NCBI GenBank assembly: GCA_017743585.1
Contig: JAGHYP010000073.1
Coordinates: forward strand, 1 to 10,847
DNA: 10,847 nucleotides
Direction: 5' to 3'
From: Chloroflexota bacterium
Lineage (GTDB): Bacteria; Chloroflexota; Anaerolineae; Aggregatilineales; UBA2796
Shown: positions 6,546-10,847 of the stretch, piece by piece
Position numbering within the stretch: the stretch's first letter is position 1
Layout of the letters: each line of letters starts with the position of its first letter
Translations under genes and position numbers: made by a program
The notes under the pieces: model-generated
The model's input: the letters and a program-made list of their open reading frames with translations, nothing else
The model's database searches: none
Told to the model about the DNA's origin: nothing

Positions 6546-8723
6546 CTAGAGCGGTGTTGCGGTTTGGCTCACACTCTGTGTCAAGGCGACTTCCCAGCGC
6601 TCGTTCGGCGCCAACCGAATGTGCCACAAGTGCAAGAAGACCGTCCCTTGATAGCCGCGCTCAAAGCTATCGTTGGAGAGCGTGACCGTCTCTAGTGGGA
6701 ATTGCCACAAGAAAGCGGGGCGGCTCAGCGCCGTTGAGAGCGTCAAGTTGTGCAGGACGGTATCCGCGCTGTAGTGCGTGACGCCTTCCAGCTCTCGCAG
6801 CGCGCTGAGCGATAGGCGCTCGCCTTCGCCGCTCAGGCGTAGCGCGCTGTTGGTGATATCTTGCCCGCCTTCAAAGCCGACCACGCTCTCAATGCCGAAG
6901 CGCAGCTCAAGCGGCTGCTTGCCGTGATGAGAGAGCGTGTAATGCACCTGAAAGGCGCTCTCGCCATAGAAAAACTGAAAAGTCTTGCGGATATTGATAG
7001 GATGCTGCGCATCGCCAAACCAGACGCTGCCCGCGCGTTGCAACGTGATGCAAGCGCGCATCCCGTCGCAGGTTGCCTCAACGATCTCGTAGGGCTGATT
7101 GACGAAATCGCCCTGCTCAGCGTACTGAGCGCGGTAGAACTCATCTACAGTTGTGGAAGCGCTCAGGAAATGATCGAGGAATGCGCAGCGGCGATGCCAA
7201 TCGTAGATCAAGCGCTGTTCAAGTCCCGGCTCTTTGGCGCGCACGGCGCGGCTATACGGCGATTCGCTCTCAGGCGGCGCAGGCGAAGTCGGCAGGATGA
7301 TCGCGCCTTCGGCAGCGGCTTGATGCAAGCGCGCATGGTAGCTTTCCTTGCGGCGCGTCAGCACGTTGTACAGATTGTAAGCGGCGGGGCGAAAGTCCAG
7401 CTCGACCATGCCGCCGCCGCACACAGGCGACCACACAGCGCTGAGCGGCGTGCCGAGCAACACGATATCGTTGTGACCGTCTTGATCGAGGTCAAACGTC
7501 TGCAAGCGCAGCTCATTTTCCTCGCTCTCGGCGGCGTCCTCAGCGGCGATCAAGTTGGCGTAGTTGGCGGCGCGCAAATTGAACAGATACACGCCGCCTG
7601 AGAAGCCATGCCAGTACGGATCGTTGCATTGAGCTGCCCATAAGCGTTCCAGCGCGCGATCGCGCTTGCGCCCACGCCGCATGGCGTGAACCTTGCGGCT
7701 GACCATCAGGACGCGCTTGTGAAGCAAGTTCACTTCTTCGTACTTCACCAGAAAGTTGCGCCAGATGCCGCCGCGCAAAAAACGGAGCTGATCCGCGCGG
7801 CGCTCGCGCTCAAGCCTCTGGCGCAGCTCGCCGAGCCGCTGTCCATCATCGGCTAGCAGGCTCCAGACGCCCATCTCAGCGTAGCTGGTGGCGGGCAAAT
7901 AAGCGCGCCCGAGCGGCGGGAAGCGCGAGAGATACTGGCCCGGCGTGATGGTCTTGAGCCATTCGGCGTTCATCTCAAGGGCGGTGAACAAATCCTCCAT
8001 GTAGCGCCCCTCGCCCCAGCAATATTCGTAGGCGCCGCCATACGTGCCGAACTTCTCGCCGTTATCTGCCATCAGCATCAGGGGCGGCGGACGACCGTGC
8101 CTAGGCTGCCGAGCCTGCTCGCGCAGCCACTCCAGCACGCCCTCGACGGGCTGCCAAGGTATGGCGTAGCGCAAGTATTTGAGCGCAGGGAAAACTGCTA
8201 TGGCATAGCCTTGCTCTTCCGTGATGTAATAGCCGAACATATCCCGCGCTGGATCGAAACCGACCGCCTCGAAGTGCGCGTCGTCAAGGATCACATAGCG
8301 CAGCGCCGCTTGCGCTATCGGCTTGGCGAGATGCGGCTCCCAAATGCGCTCGGCCAGCCACATGCCGCTCGGCGTGACGCCGAACAGCGTCTCCAGCTCA
8401 TCGTTCAGCTTCTCAATCTGCCCGATCTTATCCTCATCGGGGATGGCGGCGAGAATCGGCTCATAATAGCCGCCTGAGAGCAGCTCAACTTGCCCCGCCG
8501 CGACCAAAGCGCGCAAGCGCTCCAGCATCTCGCGCTGGTTGTGTTTCAACCATTCAAGGAGCGCGCCGCTGTAGTGCAATGCCACGCGCACCTTCGGATG
8601 ATGCTCCAACGCCTCGATCAACGGCAGGTAGCTGACGTGAGTGCTGTGCTCGGTCACGTAGCTGAATTGCCCTACCGGCTGATGATTGTGAAAGACCAAA
8701 GAGAGGTAGATTGGCTCGGTCAT
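6546..8723 (-). CDS. GH57 alpha-amylase / 4-alpha-glucanotransferase with DUF1925 and DUF1926
   Basis: This is a retaining alpha-glucan enzyme of glycoside hydrolase family 57 that cuts or transfers alpha-1,4-glucan chains. The five GH57 regions are visible: HNHQP (12-16); VELLSGGYYEPIL (79-91); WLAERIWEP (122-130) with the likely nucleophile E125; MADNGEKFG (218-226) with the likely acid/base D220; and YLPATSYAEMGVW (275-287). A middle part includes AQCNDPYWHGFSGGVYLFNLR (DUF1925-like). The C-terminal half has DLDQDGHNDI (411-420), GGGMVELDF and a long beta-rich region, as in DUF1926. This three-part layout is that of the Thermococcus 4-alpha-glucanotransferase and Pyrococcus alpha-amylase group, though at 725 aa it is longer. 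No signal peptide is seen, so it is probably cytoplasmic and acts on storage glucan or maltodextrin. GAGG lies 9 nt before the ATG. Hydrolase and transferase activity cannot be told apart by sequence alone. Confidence 0.92.
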   Translation of the reverse strand: MTEPIYLSLVFHNHQPVGQFSYVTEHSTHVSYLPLIEALEHHPKVRVALHYSGALLEWLKHNQREMLERLRALVAAGQVELLSGGYYEPILAAIPDEDKIGQIEKLNDELETLFGVTPSGMWLAERIWEPHLAKPIAQAALRYVILDDAHFEAVGFDPARDMFGYYITEEQGYAIAVFPALKYLRYAIPWQPVEGVLEWLREQARQPRHGRPPPLMLMADNGEKFGTYGGAYEYCWGEGRYMEDLFTALEMNAEWLKTITPGQYLSRFPPLGRAYLPATSYAEMGVWSLLADDGQRLGELRQRLERERRADQLRFLRGGIWRNFLVKYEEVNLLHKRVLMVSRKVHAMRRGRKRDRALERLWAAQCNDPYWHGFSGGVYLFNLRAANYANLIAAEDAAESEENELRLQTFDLDQDGHNDIVLLGTPLSAVWSPVCGGGMVELDFRPAAYNLYNVLTRRKESYHARLHQAAAEGAIILPTSPAPPESESPYSRAVRAKEPGLEQRLIYDWHRRCAFLDHFLSASTTVDEFYRAQYAEQGDFVNQPYEIVEATCDGMRACITLQRAGSVWFGDAQHPINIRKTFQFFYGESAFQVHYTLSHHGKQPLELRFGIESVVGFEGGQDITNSALRLSGEGERLSLSALRELEGVTHYSADTVLHNLTLSTALSRPAFLWQFPLETVTLSNDSFERGYQGTVFLHLWHIRLAPNERWEVALTQSVSQTATPL

Positions 8724-8751
8724 GGCAGCCGCCTCACTCGCTGTTTGGCTC

Positions 8752-8757
8752 AGTATA
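8752..8757 (-). promoter_or_regulatory. -10 box upstream of the GH57 gene
   Basis: TATACT on the minus strand lies 28 bases upstream of the GH57 start codon. No good -35 hexamer is found at 16-18 bp, so only the -10 element is supported. Confidence 0.4.
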
Positions 8758-8800
8758 GCGCACCTAGAGTCTGCCTAGCTAACATTTGTTACGGCATGAG

Positions 8801-8829
8801 TTGCCAATTCATCCGCAAGGCGTTAGGCT
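8801..8829 (+). promoter_or_regulatory. Promoter of the M29 aminopeptidase
   Basis: TTGCCA (8801-8806) and TAGGCT (8824-8829) are spaced 17 bp apart. The predicted start near 8836 leaves a leader of about 48 nt before the ATG at 8884. It also makes an in-frame TTG at 8842 an unlikely start codon. Confidence 0.45.
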
Positions 8830-8883
8830 TAAGGGGATGCATTGCAAAGCGTGCTCGATATCTCTGATGAGGATGCTCTCCGT

Positions 8884-9987
8884 ATGACTGATCCGCGTGT
8901 AGCGCGTCTAGCGCGCACTCTCGTTGAATACTCTGTGGCAGTTCAGCGCGGCGACACTGTCATCTTGACGGGCGAGCTGAGCGGTTTGCCGCTCATCCGC
9001 GAGACGTACAAGGAGGTCATCCGCGCAGGCGGGCATTGCATTCCGGTTTTGGTGGATGAGGCGATGAGCAACGCCTTTTTGCGCGAGGCGAGCGATGAGC
9101 AGCTCGATTGGATCTCGCCATTGGAAGAATGGACGGCGAAGGAAGCGAAAGTGCTGATCATGATCCGCAGCACGAGCAACACGCGCGCCGCCACGAACAT
9201 CGATCCGCGCCGCACCGCGCGGCGCGCGCGCAGCCGCAGCGAGCTGAACAAAATTCGCTTCATGCGCTCTGCTAGGGGCGAGCAGCGCTGGACGCTCACA
9301 CTATTCCCGACCGAAGCCTACGCGCAAGAGGCGGACATGAGCCTTGAAGAGTTTGAGGACTTCGTCTACAAAGCCTGCTTTGTGGATCAGTCCGATCCTG
9401 TGGCGCTGTGGCGCAAGCTGGGCGAAGATCAACAGAAATATGTGGATTGGTTGAAAGGCAAGAAGCATGTCCATCTGCGCAGCGCCAACGCTGACCTCAA
9501 GCTGAGCATTGAAGGGCGCACGTTCATCAACTCGACAGCCACACGCAACATGCCAAGCGGCGAGATTTTCACAGGGCCGGTCGAAGACTCAGCCCAAGGT
9601 TGGGTGCGCTTCACGTATCCCGCCATTCGCGAAGGGCGCGTGGTGGAAGGCGTTGAGCTGCGCTTTGAGCGCGGGCGCGTGGTGAGCGCCAAAGCCACCA
9701 AAAACGAGGAATATCTCCTAGCGCAGCTCGAAACAGACGAGGGCGCGCGCTACTTGGGCGAATTCGCCATCGGCACTAACTTCGGCATTCAGCGCTTCAC
9801 GGGCAACATCCTGTTCGACGAGAAAATTGGCGGCACAGTGCATTTGGCGCTCGGGTGCGGCTATCCCGAGACAGGCAGCCGCAATGAGTCGGCGATTCAC
9901 TGGGACATGATCTGCGATATGCGACAAGGCGGCGAGATCATCGTTGATGGCGAACTCTTCTATCGAGATGGCAAATTCGCTTTTTGA
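8884..9987 (+). CDS. M29 family metallo-aminopeptidase (AmpS/AmpT/AmpII type)
   Basis: This is a cytoplasmic co-catalytic metal aminopeptidase of peptidase family M29, which removes N-terminal residues from peptides. The ATG at 8884 is preferred over an in-frame TTG at 8842, because GATGAGGA (8866-8873) precedes it and the N-terminus MTDPRVARLARTLVEYSVAV matches the usual family start. At 367 aa it is slightly short but within the family range. Likely metal and catalytic residues are in place: E227 in MPSGEIFTGP, E293 in LGEFAIGTN, H320 in GGTVHLALG, Y327, and H339 and D341 in AIHWDM. The spacing E227-E293 and H320-Y327 fits the family pattern as I recall it. It is transcribed divergently from GH57, from its own promoter. 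No functional link to its neighbours is evident. Confidence 0.93.
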   Translation: MTDPRVARLARTLVEYSVAVQRGDTVILTGELSGLPLIRETYKEVIRAGGHCIPVLVDEAMSNAFLREASDEQLDWISPLEEWTAKEAKVLIMIRSTSNTRAATNIDPRRTARRARSRSELNKIRFMRSARGEQRWTLTLFPTEAYAQEADMSLEEFEDFVYKACFVDQSDPVALWRKLGEDQQKYVDWLKGKKHVHLRSANADLKLSIEGRTFINSTATRNMPSGEIFTGPVEDSAQGWVRFTYPAIREGRVVEGVELRFERGRVVSAKATKNEEYLLAQLETDEGARYLGEFAIGTNFGIQRFTGNILFDEKIGGTVHLALGCGYPETGSRNESAIHWDMICDMRQGGEIIVDGELFYRDGKFAF

Positions 9988-10004
9988 GGGCGCGCGAGCG
10001 CGCG

Positions 10005-10032
10005 TTGCGCGACAAGAGGTTTGCGCTAAAAT
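10005..10032 (+). promoter_or_regulatory. Promoter upstream of the nuoJ-like gene
   Basis: TTGCGC (10005-10010) and TAAAAT (10027-10032) are separated by 16 bp. The -10 box stands out in a GC-rich setting. The predicted start near 10039 gives a leader of about 38 nt. This suggests that the nuoJ-like gene begins a new transcript rather than sitting inside a long nuo operon. Confidence 0.5.
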
Positions 10033-10076
10033 GAACAAGCTTGACCGATCCATGCAGCTTCAGGGCAAAAACACGC

Positions 10077-10847
10077 ATGACATTTGAATTGACGCTCTTC
10101 ATCGCCGTGGCGGCTGTGGCGATTTTCTCGGCAGCGTTCATGCTCGTCAGCCGCAATGCCGTTCACAGCGCGCTGTTTCTAGTGGTGAACTTGCTGTGCG
10201 TGGCATTTTTTTATCTGATGCTCAGCGCGCCGTTCCTGGCGATGGTGCAAATCACGGTCTACGCCGGCGCGATCATGGTCTTGTTCATGTTCGTGATCAT
10301 GCTGCTCGGCTCAGAGCGACTCAGCGGCGGCACTGCTAAGTACAGTTGGCTCGCCAGCGGCGCTGTGGCGCTCAGCACCATTTTCTTGGTCGTGGTCTTC
10401 CTAGCAGTGGCGCAAGGACAGCTCGGAACGCTTGCGCCGCAGCCCCAGCCGCCGCAGGCGCGCTTCATTCACGCCGTGGCAAACGCGCCCGCTGTGGATA
10501 TCTACCTGAATGAACAGCGCGTGGCAGCCAACCTAAGCTACGGCGACGCGACGCCTATCCAGACGCTGCGCGCAGGCGATTACAACCTGCTGATCTTCGC
10601 GGCGTGCGCTGAGCCTGAGTGCCCGAGCCCGTTTGAGAGCGGCGCGACGCCGCTCCTAGCGCTGCCGCTCAGCTTGAAAGCCGACCGCGCTGCGGCATAT
10701 ATCGTCGCCGGCACGCCTGACGACCTGCGCTTGCTGAACGTGCCGCTCGATCTGACGCCTTTCGCCGACGAAAACACTTTCCGCCTGACGGTCGTTCACG
10801 CCCTGCCGAATTACGGGGCGCTGAATTTCATCCGCCAAGACCTTGGC
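10077..10847 (+). CDS. nuoJ: NADH-quinone oxidoreductase subunit J fused to a DUF4397 domain, 3'-partial
   Basis: The first part is complex I membrane subunit NuoJ (ND6 family), which takes part in coupling quinone reduction to ion pumping. Predicted helices lie at about 4-24, 29-48, 54-77 and 91-112; the third holds the family hallmark VYAGAIMVLFMFVIMLLG (61-78). After a Pro/Gln linker (120-128) comes a domain that looks like DUF4397: RFIHAVANAPAVDIYLN (129-145), LSYGDATPIQTLRAGDYNLLIF (split over 153-174), AAYIVAG (206-212), then a second unit starting RLTVVHALPNYGALNF (236-251). The window ends at codon 257 with no stop. Ordinary NuoJ is under 200 aa with five helices; the fifth is not seen yet and may follow the extra domain. 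The Shine-Dalgarno sequence is weak (AGGG, 11 nt upstream). The upstream neighbour is not a nuo gene. Confidence 0.85.
   Translation, partial: MTFELTLFIAVAAVAIFSAAFMLVSRNAVHSALFLVVNLLCVAFFYLMLSAPFLAMVQITVYAGAIMVLFMFVIMLLGSERLSGGTAKYSWLASGAVALSTIFLVVVFLAVAQGQLGTLAPQPQPPQARFIHAVANAPAVDIYLNEQRVAANLSYGDATPIQTLRAGDYNLLIFAACAEPECPSPFESGATPLLALPLSLKADRAAAYIVAGTPDDLRLLNVPLDLTPFADENTFRLTVVHALPNYGALNFIRQDLG

Noticed and set aside
6861..7601. A 246-codon open frame on the plus strand inside the GH57 gene.
   Set aside because: The opposite strand encodes conserved GH57 C-terminal sequence throughout, and this frame has no recognisable motif or good ribosome binding site. It is a shadow frame.
8097..8867. 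Two plus-strand open frames (8097-8477 and 8490-8867) over the GH57 N-terminus.
   Set aside because: They overlap the strongest GH57 motifs on the other strand and show no family signature, so they are antisense shadows.
8842..8883. TTG at 8842 as the start of the aminopeptidase.
   Set aside because: It would lie about 6 bases from the predicted transcription start. The extra 14 residues do not look like the family N-terminus, and the ATG at 8884 has a purine-rich site at normal distance.
9991..10004. GC-only inverted repeat (CGCGC/GCGCG) after the aminopeptidase stop as its terminator.
   Set aside because: The arms are simple GC repeats common throughout this sequence, and only two Ts follow. 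It cannot be told from background.

Overview
The window looks like a metagenomic contig end from a GC-rich bacterium. Chloroflexota is my best guess, held with moderate to low confidence. The reasons are a T-box leader outside an obvious Firmicutes-like sequence context, a GH57 glucan enzyme, an M29 aminopeptidase of the thermophile-rich family, and a split respiratory complex I cluster. The first 19 bases are an exact Tn5/Nextera mosaic end, so they are library adapter and not genome. No mobile element, CRISPR array or defence system was found.

Layout. (1) 20-1479 (+): an O-antigen ligase/polymerase-like membrane protein, cut at its 5' end by the contig edge. (2) 1460-1758 (+): the remains of a response-regulator receiver domain with two apparent frameshifts. 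(3) 1767-1963: a tRNA-Lys(UUU) gene on the minus strand with its own promoter and terminator. Its promoter stands back to back with the promoter of the tryptophan operon, and the two -35 boxes form one inverted repeat. (4) 1990-6314 (+): a tryptophan T-box leader followed by trpE, trpG, trpD and trpC. (5) 6315-6545: a short gap with one doubtful small ORF. (6) 6546-8723 (-): a GH57 alpha-amylase/4-alpha-glucanotransferase, convergent with trpC. (7) 8884-9987 (+): an M29 metallo-aminopeptidase, divergent from GH57. (8) 10077 to the end (+): a NuoJ-like complex I membrane subunit that runs directly into a DUF4397-type extracytoplasmic domain and is cut by the window end.

How it works together. 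The best-understood unit is the trp operon. TrpE and TrpG form anthranilate synthase (chorismate to anthranilate), TrpD adds phosphoribosyl, and TrpC makes indole-3-glycerol phosphate; TrpF, TrpB and TrpA must be encoded elsewhere. The leader reads tRNA-Trp charging: its specifier codon is UGG, and its antiterminator bulge UGGC matches a tRNA with discriminator G, as expected for tRNA-Trp. TrpE also keeps the LLES motif linked to feedback inhibition by tryptophan, so the pathway appears to be controlled at both RNA and enzyme level. The most unusual object is the NuoJ-DUF4397 protein. The extra domain follows the fourth predicted membrane helix, a position expected to face outside, so it may be an insertion in the TM4-TM5 loop of a proton-pumping complex I subunit.
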